From Thermoleophilia bacterium (lineage in GTDB: Bacteria > Actinomycetota > Thermoleophilia > Gaiellales > JAICJC01), in assembly GCA_025927685.1 (NCBI GenBank), contig JAICKX010000013.1, forward strand, positions 1-46,018: 46,018 nt of DNA, in the 5' to 3' direction. The notes under the pieces were generated by a model, which worked only from the letters and a program-made list of their open reading frames with translations, did not search any database and was not told the origin of the DNA. A program made the translations under genes and the position numbers. This document shows positions 30,501-38,524 of this stretch, piece after piece (position 1 is the stretch's first letter; each line of letters starts with the position of its first letter).

Positions 30501-31852
30501 CGTTCGAGCTCGGCCCGGATCGCATGCGCGGCCGCGGTGCCGGTCGCCACGGCGGTGTCGATGTAGGTCGTACCCAGGTAGTCGCCGGCGAGGCGGACTC
30601 TCCCCACCGGCCGCTCGAGCGGCGGCTGCGCCAGGTGGCGGCCGGGCCGGGGATGGGGGACGCCGTCCCGCCAGCGGTGGATGGCGACCTCACGGACGTT
30701 CCCGCGAAGCGCCGGGAACATGGCGTAGAGATCGTCGAGATAGCGCTCTTCGACCTCGGCGTCGGAGTTGCCCGCGAGCTCCTCGGCCAGGGCGGCGGCG
30801 CTGTAGACCATCAGGCTGCCGCCGGGCGCGCGCGGCCCTCCGCGCCGGAGCGCGTTGGCGGTGTTGAACAGCATGTTGAACGAGGCGTTCGGGGTGGCGA
30901 GGGCGTACAGGTCGTCATAGGGCATCGGCGAGTGCTCGCCGGTCAGGAACGACCCGACCACATAGCTCCCGTACGTGATGCTGCCGAGCGCGCGGGACAC
31001 GTCGTCCGGCAGGTCGGCGATGACCTCTCGTGCGGCGTACGCCTGCGCTGCGACGACCGCCGCGCGGGCGTGAACGGTGTGCTCGCGGCCCTCGCGCTCG
31101 AAGCTGACGGTGACACCGTCGGCGTCCTGCCGCACGACCCGCACGGGCGCGCGGGTGTGCACGCGCCCCCCGAGCGTCCGGGCGATGGCCTGCGGCAGCT
31201 TCGCCGAGCCGCCCGCGATGTTGCGGGTGAGGCCCCGGCTGCGGTCCCAGACGAGCTGGAAGTAGCCGATCCCGTAGCCGGCCGAGACCTGCTCGGGCTC
31301 GCCCGAGGAGCGCCGGATGGTCGCGCGGAAGATCGCGTCCACGTCCGGCGGCACGCGTCCGAGGAAGTCGGCGAACGTGACGTCGTCCCGATACGCCAGC
31401 ACCCGGGCGCGCCAGGAGGCATCGGACTCGCCCGCCCGGCGGGTCGTGGCGCGCCCGTAGCGGACGACCGCGAGCCGCACGCGGGCACCGGCGCGGATGA
31501 GCGCGATGCGGTCGGCGGTCGAGAGCGGCGCGCGCAGCGGGAACGTCTCCACCCGCCCGCCCGCCAGCAGGCGCCCGTTCAGGAAGAGCCCGGCGAGCTC
31601 GCCCGGGAGCTCGACCGCCTCGACCCCGGTCGCCGCGAGCAGCCGGCCGGTCGCCGTGTCCACGCCGCCGACCACGTGCCCGCCGAAGTTGAGCCAGTAG
31701 GGATCGCGGGGCTCCGACATCATGCGCCCTCCGACGCGATCGGTCGCCTCGAGCACGACCACGTCGCGATCGCGCAGCTCCCATGCGGCCGAGAGGCCGG
31801 CGATGCCGGCCCCGACGACGACGACGTCCGCTCGTTCAGGCGATGCGTTCAT
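30497..31852 (-). CDS. Flavin-containing amine oxidase (NAD(P)/FAD-binding)
   Basis: This 451-residue protein is a monoamine-oxidase/protoporphyrinogen-oxidase-type flavoenzyme. The FAD motif is ADVVVVGAGIAGLSAAWELR, with EATDRVGGRMMSEP after it, the typical GGR motif. A second block is GLTRNIAGGSAKLPQAIA, and the C-terminal FAD contact is RVRLAGDYLGTTYIDTAVAT. It would oxidise an amine. It sits between the dehydrogenase and the Rieske gene with ATGA overlaps at both sides, a clear operon. Its own substrate is unknown; amine release from the same compound as the neighbouring Rieske enzyme is a reasonable guess. Confidence 0.9.
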   Translation of the reverse strand: MNASPERADVVVVGAGIAGLSAAWELRDRDVVVLEATDRVGGRMMSEPRDPYWLNFGGHVVGGVDTATGRLLAATGVEAVELPGELAGLFLNGRLLAGGRVETFPLRAPLSTADRIALIRAGARVRLAVVRYGRATTRRAGESDASWRARVLAYRDDVTFADFLGRVPPDVDAIFRATIRRSSGEPEQVSAGYGIGYFQLVWDRSRGLTRNIAGGSAKLPQAIARTLGGRVHTRAPVRVVRQDADGVTVSFEREGREHTVHARAAVVAAQAYAAREVIADLPDDVSRALGSITYGSYVVGSFLTGEHSPMPYDDLYALATPNASFNMLFNTANALRRGGPRAPGGSLMVYSAAALAEELAGNSDAEVEERYLDDLYAMFPALRGNVREVAIHRWRDGVPHPRPGRHLAQPPLERPVGRVRLAGDYLGTTYIDTAVATGTAAAHAIRAELER

Positions 31853-32811
31853 GGCGGAGCTGTGGTGTACACGTTCCGCGGCCTGCCGGCCGCGTATGCG
31901 AGGAGGTTATCGAGCGTGATCCGCACGAGCTCGGCCGTGGCCTCCGGGGTGTTGAAGCCGACGTGCGGAGTCAGTACCAGGCGCGGGGCGGTGAGGAGGG
32001 GATGGCCGGACGGCAGGGGCTCCTCGTCGAACGCGTCGATCGCCGCGCCGCCGATCCGTCCCTCGCGGAGCGCCTCGACGAGCGCGTCCGTCTCGATCAG
32101 CTGGGCGCGCGCGGTGTTGACGAGCAGGGCATCGGGCTGCATGAGCGATAGCAGGCGGGCGTCGACGATGCGCTCGGTCTCGGGGACGTGCGCCAGGTGC
32201 AGCGTCACGACGTCCGACTCGGCGAACAGCTGCTCGAGCGGGACGAACGGGACGCCCAGGTCGCGCTCGCGCTCCGGCGTCGGCGACCGCGTCCACGCGG
32301 AGACGGTCATCCCCAGACCGCGGCCGGTGGCGATCGCGCGCGCGCCGACCGGGCCGACGCCGACGACCCCGAGCCTTCGGCCGGCGAGCTCCACACCCGC
32401 CAGCGCCCCCGGGCCCCAGCTGCCGTCGCGCACCAGCCGGTCGCCCTCGCACACCCTGCGCGCGAGCGCGAACGCGAGGGCGACGGCGTGCTCGGCGACG
32501 GCGTTGGCCCCATAGCTGGGCACGTTGCAGACGAGCACGCCGCAGCGTTCGGCCTCCCGCATCGGCACGTAGCTTCCGGCTCCCGAGCCGGCGAAGCTCA
32601 CCACCCTGAGCGACGGCGCGGCCGAGAGCACCCCTTCGGGCATCCCCCACATCAGCATCGCCCCGTCCGCCCCGGCGAGCCGTGCTCGCCACTCGCCGAG
32701 GTCACCCGGGCGCCCGTCGTACCAGAGCAGCTCGTGGCCGGCTGCCCGAACCGGCTCCTCGTCGAGCACGGCCCGAAACTGGTTCTCGCCGTCCGCGCAG
32801 ACGAACCTCAC
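31849..32811 (-). CDS. D-isomer-specific 2-hydroxyacid dehydrogenase family protein
   Basis: This 320-residue NAD(P)-dependent dehydrogenase has the Rossmann motif RLGVVGVGPVGARAIATGRG. The catalytic set is in order: Arg in NTARAQLIETDALVEAL, Glu in IDAFDEEPLPSGHPLL and His in TPHVGFNT. The family reduces or oxidises 2-oxo/2-hydroxy acids, and it includes glyoxylate and phosphoglycerate enzymes and (S)-sulfolactate dehydrogenase SlcC. The start GTG 32811 is set by a leaderless -10 box TACGCT exactly 6 nt upstream; an earlier GTG at 32826 overlaps that box. It begins the operon dehydrogenase-amine oxidase-Rieske. It is divergent from the OYE-type flavoprotein gene. Confidence 0.9.
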   Translation of the reverse strand: MRFVCADGENQFRAVLDEEPVRAAGHELLWYDGRPGDLGEWRARLAGADGAMLMWGMPEGVLSAAPSLRVVSFAGSGAGSYVPMREAERCGVLVCNVPSYGANAVAEHAVALAFALARRVCEGDRLVRDGSWGPGALAGVELAGRRLGVVGVGPVGARAIATGRGLGMTVSAWTRSPTPERERDLGVPFVPLEQLFAESDVVTLHLAHVPETERIVDARLLSLMQPDALLVNTARAQLIETDALVEALREGRIGGAAIDAFDEEPLPSGHPLLTAPRLVLTPHVGFNTPEATAELVRITLDNLLAYAAGRPRNVYTTAPP

Positions 32812-32817
32812 GGCCCG

Positions 32818-32845
32818 AGCGTACACCGCCCGCCGGTGGCATACT
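32818..32845. promoter_or_regulatory. Back-to-back -10 boxes for divergent leaderless genes
   Basis: On the minus strand, TACGCT (32823-32818) lies 6 nt before GTG 32811. On the plus strand, CATACT (32840-32845) lies 9 nt before ATG 32855. Only 43 nt separate the two start codons, so both promoters overlap and the dehydrogenase operon and the OYE-type gene are probably coregulated. Confidence 0.5.
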
Positions 32846-32854
32846 CGGAGCGGG

Positions 32855-34771
32855 ATGCCGGTGGACGAGCGCTTTCCCCGCCTTCTGTCGCCGCTGGCCG
32901 TGCGCGGTCACGAGCTGCGAAACCGGATCGTCTTCACGGCCCACACGACCAGCTTCGGCGAGGGCGGCGTTCCGGGTGATCGCGCCGTCGCCTACTACGA
33001 GGCCCGCGCCGCCGGCGGGGCGGCGCTCATCGTCATGGAGCCGCTGCCCGTGCATCCCACGGGCGGCGTCACACCGCAGAACTACCGCTTCGACGGCCCG
33101 GGCTTCGTGGACGGACTGCGGCGCGTCGTGGACGCCGTCCATCGCCACGGGGCGACGCTGGTGTCGCAGCTCTACCACCTCGGCCCCAACGCCGACGACA
33201 CGGCCACGCTGCGCGAGCGGTGGGCGGCCTCCGAGCGCGCCGTGCCCGACGGCCCGGGGATGCTGCATGCGCTGGACGAGGTGGACATCGCCGCCCTGCT
33301 GGAAGGCCACGAGCAGGCGGCGCGCGCGGCCGTCGCAGGCGGTGCGGACGGCGTGGAGTGCATGTTCGCCTACGACACGCTGGTCGATGGGTTCATGGCG
33401 GCCCGGTGGAACCGGCGGACGGACGGCTACGGCGGGTCGCTCGAGAACCGGATGCGCCTCGCGCGTGAGATCCTGGCGGCTCTCCGCGACGTCGTCGGCC
33501 CCCGGCGCCTGCTCGGCGTGACGCTCAGCGCCGGGCTCGGCGAGTACGTCGATGCGGCCGCGCACCTGGCGGAGCGCTGCGACGTCGACTACGTCGCCAT
33601 CGGCAACGGCAGCTACAGCGCTCCGCACCTGATCATCCCCCCGATGGGCACGCCGCTCGGCATGGGCGTCGCGCTCGCCGCGCCCGTGAAGGAGCGCCTG
33701 CCCGGGGTCGCGATCGTCGCCGAGGGGCGGATCAATCACCCGGCGCTGGGCGAGCGGGCCCTCACCGAGGGCGCGTGCGACCTCGTCGGGATGACCCGGG
33801 CCATGATCGCCGACCCCGACATGCCGGCCAAGGCCGCCCGCGGCGAGCTCGAGACGATCCGGCCCTGCATCGGGGACAACCTCTGCATCGCCCGCCGGAT
33901 CCGCAAGTTCCCGATCGCGTGCCTCCAGAACCCGGCGGCGGGCTTCGAGGCCGCGCAGCCGCGGCCGGCCGGGCGGGGCGGCCGGCGCGTCGTCGTGGTC
34001 GGGGGCGGCGTGGCGGGCCTCGAGGCCGCCCGCCGCGCGGCGGAGCTGGGGGATTCGGTGACGCTCGTGGAGCGCGACCCGGAGCTGGGGGGGCAGGTGC
34101 GCCTGCTGGAGCGGCTGCCCGGCCGGGAGGAGTACGGGCTGGCCGTCGACTGGCGCCGGCGGGAGCTCACCCGCCTGGGCGTGGACGTCCGCCTCCGCGG
34201 CCAGGCCGCGGCGGACGACATCGCAGCGCTGCGTCCGGACCTCGTCGTCGTCGCCACGGGCTCCGACCCACCGCCGGTCGCCGAGGGCGTCCTCACCTCG
34301 GCGGACGTCCTCGGGCGAGTCTCGCCACCGCCCGGTGCCGCCGTCGTCGTCGACGAGCAGGGCCACCACGAGGGCTTCGGGGTGGCGGAGCTGCTTGCGG
34401 CCGGAGGCCGTCAGGTCACCCTCGTTGCCGTGGCCGGGCGGGCCGGGTCCGAGCTCGACGACGCGTTCGCGCTGCCCCTGGGCCTCGAGCGGCTGCGGAC
34501 GGCCGGAGTCGCGGTGATCGAGGGGTACGCCCTCGACGAGATCGGCCCGGGCCGCGTCCTCCTGCGCCGGGTCTACGACGGCCGTCCCCGAACGCTCGAG
34601 GCGGAGGGGGTCGTGCTCGCCGGCCGCCGGAGCGCCCGCGGCGAGCTCGTGCCGCTGCTGCGAGCCCGGGGGGTTGCCGCCGTCGCGGTCGGCGACGCGC
34701 GGGCACCCCGGCAGGTCGCCGACGCGATCCGCGAGGGGCACGCTGCGGCCGGCGCTTCAGCCCTGGCGTAG
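32855..34771 (+). CDS. OYE/trimethylamine dehydrogenase-like flavoprotein (NADH:flavin oxidoreductase)
   Basis: This 638-residue protein has the two-part architecture of 2,4-dienoyl-CoA reductase and trimethylamine dehydrogenase. The N-terminal TIM barrel with FMN (1-360) shows RNRIVFTAHTTSFGEGG, LVSQLYHLGP and RWNRRTDGYGGSLENRMRLA. The C-terminal part has FAD/NAD folds with RVVVVGGGVAGLEAARRAAE and a final AVAVGDARAPRQVADAI. The iron-sulfur region reads RPCIGDNLCIARRIRKFPIA then CLQNP. The usual C-x2-C-x2/3-C-x11/12-C pattern has Asp in place of the second Cys, so a normal [4Fe-4S] cluster is doubtful unless Asp acts as ligand. In this setting it may demethylate an N-methyl amine. Confidence 0.9.
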   Translation: MPVDERFPRLLSPLAVRGHELRNRIVFTAHTTSFGEGGVPGDRAVAYYEARAAGGAALIVMEPLPVHPTGGVTPQNYRFDGPGFVDGLRRVVDAVHRHGATLVSQLYHLGPNADDTATLRERWAASERAVPDGPGMLHALDEVDIAALLEGHEQAARAAVAGGADGVECMFAYDTLVDGFMAARWNRRTDGYGGSLENRMRLAREILAALRDVVGPRRLLGVTLSAGLGEYVDAAAHLAERCDVDYVAIGNGSYSAPHLIIPPMGTPLGMGVALAAPVKERLPGVAIVAEGRINHPALGERALTEGACDLVGMTRAMIADPDMPAKAARGELETIRPCIGDNLCIARRIRKFPIACLQNPAAGFEAAQPRPAGRGGRRVVVVGGGVAGLEAARRAAELGDSVTLVERDPELGGQVRLLERLPGREEYGLAVDWRRRELTRLGVDVRLRGQAAADDIAALRPDLVVVATGSDPPPVAEGVLTSADVLGRVSPPPGAAVVVDEQGHHEGFGVAELLAAGGRQVTLVAVAGRAGSELDDAFALPLGLERLRTAGVAVIEGYALDEIGPGRVLLRRVYDGRPRTLEAEGVVLAGRRSARGELVPLLRARGVAAVAVGDARAPRQVADAIREGHAAAGASALA

Positions 34772-34799
34772 GGCCCCGTCGGGCAGCCTTCGCGGCGGC

Positions 34800-34829
34800 T
34801 TGACAAGGGGCGGCGCGCCATGGGATAAG
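34800..34829 (+). promoter_or_regulatory. Sigma-70-type promoter of the peptide ABC operon
   Basis: TTGACA (34800-34805) and GATAAG (34824-34829) are separated by 18 nt. The predicted start near 34836 gives a leader of about 95 nt before the binding-protein gene at 34932. The -35 is consensus and the -10 matches four of six positions. Confidence 0.55.
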
Positions 34830-34931
34830 TCGTTTCCAAGGCGCGATCGGTATCGACGCGCGAGGGCTCCATCGGGTGTGGCCCGGTACCGGTCGTGGAC
34901 CCGCCTCACGCAGCCCAGAGGGGATGACCGA

Positions 34932-36629
34932 ATGACGGACTATCGCAAGCTCGATCCGATCAGGCGGAGCGCCGAGCCGTTGCAGCTCGATCTCGTCGAG
35001 TCGTACATGACTGGGCGCCTGACGCGCGGCGACTTCGTTCGCCGCGGAACGGTGCTCGGCCTCTCGCTCGGGACGCTCGGGGCGCTGCTCTCGGCGTGCG
35101 GCGGCGCCAGCGGCTCGAGCAACTCGGCAGCGACCGGCATCGGCGGTGGCGGAGGCGGGAACGTCAAGGTCAAGCAGGGCGGCACGCTGCGTGTGGCCAG
35201 CATCGCACCGGCCGGCCCGCTCGACCCGGTGGCGATGGTCGACCTCGCGTCGTATGCCGTCGTGGCCCAGTGCTACGAGTTCCTCTGCTACTCGGGCAGC
35301 GACCTCAAGCTCACCCCCGGGATCGCCGAGTCATGGAAGCCCAACGCGGACGGCTCCCAGTGGACGTTCAAGATCCGCCAGGGGGTGAAGTGGCAGGACG
35401 GCACGCCGTTCTCGACCGACGACATCGTGGCGACGATGGAGCGCATGGTCGCCGGCGGCAACTCGGGCCTGACCGGCGTGATCGAGTCCGGATCCGTGAC
35501 GGCGCCGGACGCCGGCACCGTGGTCTTCAACCTGCCGAGCCCGAACGGCAACCTTCCCTACCTCGTCTCGTCCGACAACCCTCAGACGGTCATCACGCCG
35601 AAGGACTTCGCCGCCGGGAGCCTGGTCGACAAGGTCCCGAACGGCACCGGCCCGTGGAAGCTCCAGAGCTACGACGCGAAGACCGGCGCCACCTACGTGC
35701 GAAACGAGAGCTGGTGGGGCGGCAAGACGCCGCTCGACAAGGTCGAGTGGACGTTCTTCCAGGACCTCCAGCCGCAGGTGGTGGCGCTCCAGTCGGGCCA
35801 GTCGGATGCGATCGTGCAGTTCACCGTCCTCGGCGGCGAGGGCCTCCTGTCCTCGTCCAAGATCAGCGTGATCCGGTTGCAGTCGGCGGCGCACCGCGAG
35901 ATCTGGATGCGCGTGGACAAGGGGCAGTTCACGGACAAGCGCGTCCGCCAGGCGCTCGGCTACTCGCTCGACCGCAAGGCGATGATCCAGTCGCTCTTCA
36001 AGGGCTATTCCGACCTCGGCAACGACAACCCGTTCGCCCCCGTGTATCCCTTCACGGACACCAGCGTGCCGCAGCGTCAGCGGGACGTCGCCAAGGCGAA
36101 GCAGCTCATGTCAGCCGCCGGCGTGTCGAACCTCAGCGCGACGCTGCACGCGGTCAAGCTGCAGGAGATCCCGGACCTGGCGGTGCTGGTCAAGAGCGGC
36201 GCTGCCGACGCCGGCTTCAACCTGAACGTGTCGGTCGAGGACGCTGGGCCGTTCTACGGCAAGAGCTGGTGCCCGACGCAGCCGAAGGATCCGCCCTGCT
36301 CCGGCGACGCCGAGCTCGGGATCGTCGACTACGGCCACCGCGGCGTCCCGGACATCTTCCTGAACGCGGCTCTCAGCACAAAGGGTGTGTGGAACTCCGC
36401 GCAGTACCACAACCCCGCATACGACGCAGCGCTCAAGGCCTACCAGGGCTCGGTCGGCGTCGATGCGCAGAAGGCCGCCGCCGGCAAGATCGAGACGATG
36501 CTGCTCGAGGACTCGCCCACGCTCTTTCCCTACTTCTACAACTACCTGTCGGCGCACTCGAAGCAGTTCGCGAACATCGAGGCGACGGCGATCGGACACA
36601 TGTTCCTGGCGAAGGCGGGGCGGGTCTGA
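34932..36629 (+). CDS. Peptide/nickel-type ABC transporter substrate-binding lipoprotein
   Basis: The 565-residue secreted binding protein belongs to solute-binding family 5 (DppA/OppA). About 30 charged residues precede GRLTRGDFVRRGTVLGLSLG, which looks like a Tat signal, and a lipobox LLSAC near residue 56. A Gly/Ser linker then leads to the mature domain: TLRVASIAPAGPLDPVAMVD, WTFKIRQGVKWQDGTPFST and NGTGPWKLQSYDAKTG, all family-typical. It would sit outside the membrane and bind a peptide or a small cationic or betaine-like solute. GAGGGG lies 8 nt before the ATG. It is the first gene of a four-gene importer operon. Confidence 0.93.
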   Translation: MTDYRKLDPIRRSAEPLQLDLVESYMTGRLTRGDFVRRGTVLGLSLGTLGALLSACGGASGSSNSAATGIGGGGGGNVKVKQGGTLRVASIAPAGPLDPVAMVDLASYAVVAQCYEFLCYSGSDLKLTPGIAESWKPNADGSQWTFKIRQGVKWQDGTPFSTDDIVATMERMVAGGNSGLTGVIESGSVTAPDAGTVVFNLPSPNGNLPYLVSSDNPQTVITPKDFAAGSLVDKVPNGTGPWKLQSYDAKTGATYVRNESWWGGKTPLDKVEWTFFQDLQPQVVALQSGQSDAIVQFTVLGGEGLLSSSKISVIRLQSAAHREIWMRVDKGQFTDKRVRQALGYSLDRKAMIQSLFKGYSDLGNDNPFAPVYPFTDTSVPQRQRDVAKAKQLMSAAGVSNLSATLHAVKLQEIPDLAVLVKSGAADAGFNLNVSVEDAGPFYGKSWCPTQPKDPPCSGDAELGIVDYGHRGVPDIFLNAALSTKGVWNSAQYHNPAYDAALKAYQGSVGVDAQKAAAGKIETMLLEDSPTLFPYFYNYLSAHSKQFANIEATAIGHMFLAKAGRV

Positions 36630-36662
36630 TCCCGGAGTGACGGCGCGGGGAGGGCCGAAGGC

Positions 36663-37616
36663 ATGGTTCGCTTCATCGCCAGGCGCGTGGCGCTCGCCCT
36701 GGTCACGCTGCTCCTGCTGAGCGTCATCGTTTTCGCGATCTCCAACATCCTGCCGCAGGACGTGGGCCGGTCGATCCTGGGGCCGTTCGCGCCTGCGCCC
36801 GAGGTCGCCGCGCTGAACCATCGCCTGGGCACCGACAAGCCGCTGCTCGACCAGTACGCGAAGCTGCTGAAGGGGATGGTCACCTTCAACTTCGGCGAGT
36901 CCTACCAGACCGGACAGCCGGTGGGGGACTTGATCAAGAGCACGCTCCAGAACTCGGCGAAGCTGGCGTTCCTGGCGTTCCTCCTGACCGTGCCGCTCGG
37001 CATCCTGGGGGGCGTCGTGGCCGCCCTGAAGCAGGGCACGCTCGTCGATAGGGTCATCGTCATGCTCGGGCTGGCGGGCTCGTCGATCCCCGAGTTCGTC
37101 ACCGGCACGTTCCTGGTGGTGATCCTCGGCCTCGAGCTGCATCTCTTGCCGACGCTGGCCGACTGGCCGCCCGGATCGAACATCTTCCAGCAGATGCATT
37201 ACCTGCTGATGCCGGCTCTGGCGCTCGTGCTGGTCTACTTCGGCTACATCGCGCGGATGGCGCGGGCGGGGACGATCGTGGCGCTCGAGTCGGACTACAC
37301 GCGGACGGCGGTGATGAAGGGGCTCAGCCGCGCGACCGTGATCAGGCGTCACGTGCTGCGAAACGCGCTGCTCCCGACCATCTCGGTGATCGCCACCCAG
37401 ACGGGCTACCTGTTCGGCGGCCTCCTGGCCGTGGAGCTGATCTTCAACGTGAACGGCCTCGGGCGCCTGCTGGTCACGGCGGCGAAGGCCAAGGACCTGC
37501 CGGTGCTTCAGGCCGGCGTGCTCGTGATCGGCATCATCTACATGATCGCCACGCTGCTCGCCGACATCCTGATCTCGTGGCTCAACCCGCGGGTGCGTCT
37601 GGGAGCGGAGGACTGA
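36663..37616 (+). CDS. Peptide-type ABC transporter permease (DppB/OppB-like)
   Basis: This 317-residue inner-membrane permease has the DppB N-terminal helix RVALALVTLLLLSVIVFAIS and the EAA-type loop ALESDYTRTAVMKGLSRATV with VIRRHVLRNALLPTISVIAT. The early DQYAKLLKGMVTFNFGESYQ is also a DppB hallmark. Six helices are expected. GGAGG lies about 8 nt before the ATG. Its stop overlaps the start of the next permease by one base. It pairs with that second permease to form the channel. Confidence 0.94.
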   Translation: MVRFIARRVALALVTLLLLSVIVFAISNILPQDVGRSILGPFAPAPEVAALNHRLGTDKPLLDQYAKLLKGMVTFNFGESYQTGQPVGDLIKSTLQNSAKLAFLAFLLTVPLGILGGVVAALKQGTLVDRVIVMLGLAGSSIPEFVTGTFLVVILGLELHLLPTLADWPPGSNIFQQMHYLLMPALALVLVYFGYIARMARAGTIVALESDYTRTAVMKGLSRATVIRRHVLRNALLPTISVIATQTGYLFGGLLAVELIFNVNGLGRLLVTAAKAKDLPVLQAGVLVIGIIYMIATLLADILISWLNPRVRLGAED

Positions 37617-38524
37617 TGGCGACCGGCCCCGCACTACCGACCGTCGACGTGGGCGACCCCACCGCCGCGGTCGCGCCGGTCTCCGCCAGGCGCGCCGCGC
37701 GGCGGGAGACCGTGCGCCTGCTCCTGCGACGGCCGGAGTTCCTGATCGGCGTCATCGTCGTCGCCTTCTGGGTGGTCTGCGCGATCGGCGGCGATCGGAT
37801 CGCGCCCCACTCGGCGGACTTCCGCGACCCCTTCCACGGCCACTCGGCGCCGCTCTCGAACGGCTATGTGCTCGGGACGGACCGTCTCGGGCGAGACGTG
37901 CTCTCGCGCATCATCGTCGGTTCGCAGGACGTCCTCGTGATCGCGCCGATCGCGGCGGCGATCGGCGTCGGCCTCGGCACGCTGCTCGGGCTCCTCATGG
38001 GGTACTACCGCGGCCTCGTGGACGACGTGCTGGCCCGCATCGTGGAGGCATTCCTCTCGCTGCCCGTCACGCTCGTGGGACTGCTGACGCTGGTCGTGCT
38101 CGGGTCCTCGAGGACGACCGTGATCGGCGTGGTCGGCCTGCTGTTCGCACCGATCGTCGCCCGCACGGTCCGCGCGGCCGTGCTCGCGGAGCGCGAGTTG
38201 GACTACGTCCAGGCCGCCCGGTTGCGCGGCGAGAACGGGCTCTACATCATGGGACGGGAGATCCTGCCCAACATCACGGGCCCGATCGTCGTCGAGTTCA
38301 CCGTGCGCATCGGGTATGCGATCTTCACCGTCTCGACGCTCTCCTTCCTCGGCGTCGGCCTCCAGCCGCCCTCACCCGACTGGGGCCTGCAGATCTCCGA
38401 GGAGTACTCCATGATCATCAACGGCTACTGGTGGACCGTGCTCTTTCCCTCGCTGGCGATCGCCAGCGTCGTGATCGCCGCCAACCTGATCGCCGACGCG
38501 CTCCAGTCGGTGATGCAGCGATGA
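37616..38524 (+). CDS. Peptide-type ABC transporter permease (DppC/OppC-like)
   Basis: This 302-residue second permease has a soluble N-terminus of about 35 residues, then LIGVIVVAFWVVCAIGG. The DppC marker GYVLGTDRLGRDVLSRIIVG is intact, followed by GLGTLLGLLMGYYRGLVDD and the EAA loop RELDYVQAARLRGENGLYI. The C-terminal FLGVGLQPPSPDWGLQISE is also characteristic. Start ATG 37616 overlaps the upstream TGA, and its own TGA overlaps the ATPase start (ATGA), so translation is coupled across the operon. Confidence 0.94.
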   Translation: MATGPALPTVDVGDPTAAVAPVSARRAARRETVRLLLRRPEFLIGVIVVAFWVVCAIGGDRIAPHSADFRDPFHGHSAPLSNGYVLGTDRLGRDVLSRIIVGSQDVLVIAPIAAAIGVGLGTLLGLLMGYYRGLVDDVLARIVEAFLSLPVTLVGLLTLVVLGSSRTTVIGVVGLLFAPIVARTVRAAVLAERELDYVQAARLRGENGLYIMGREILPNITGPIVVEFTVRIGYAIFTVSTLSFLGVGLQPPSPDWGLQISEEYSMIINGYWWTVLFPSLAIASVVIAANLIADALQSVMQR

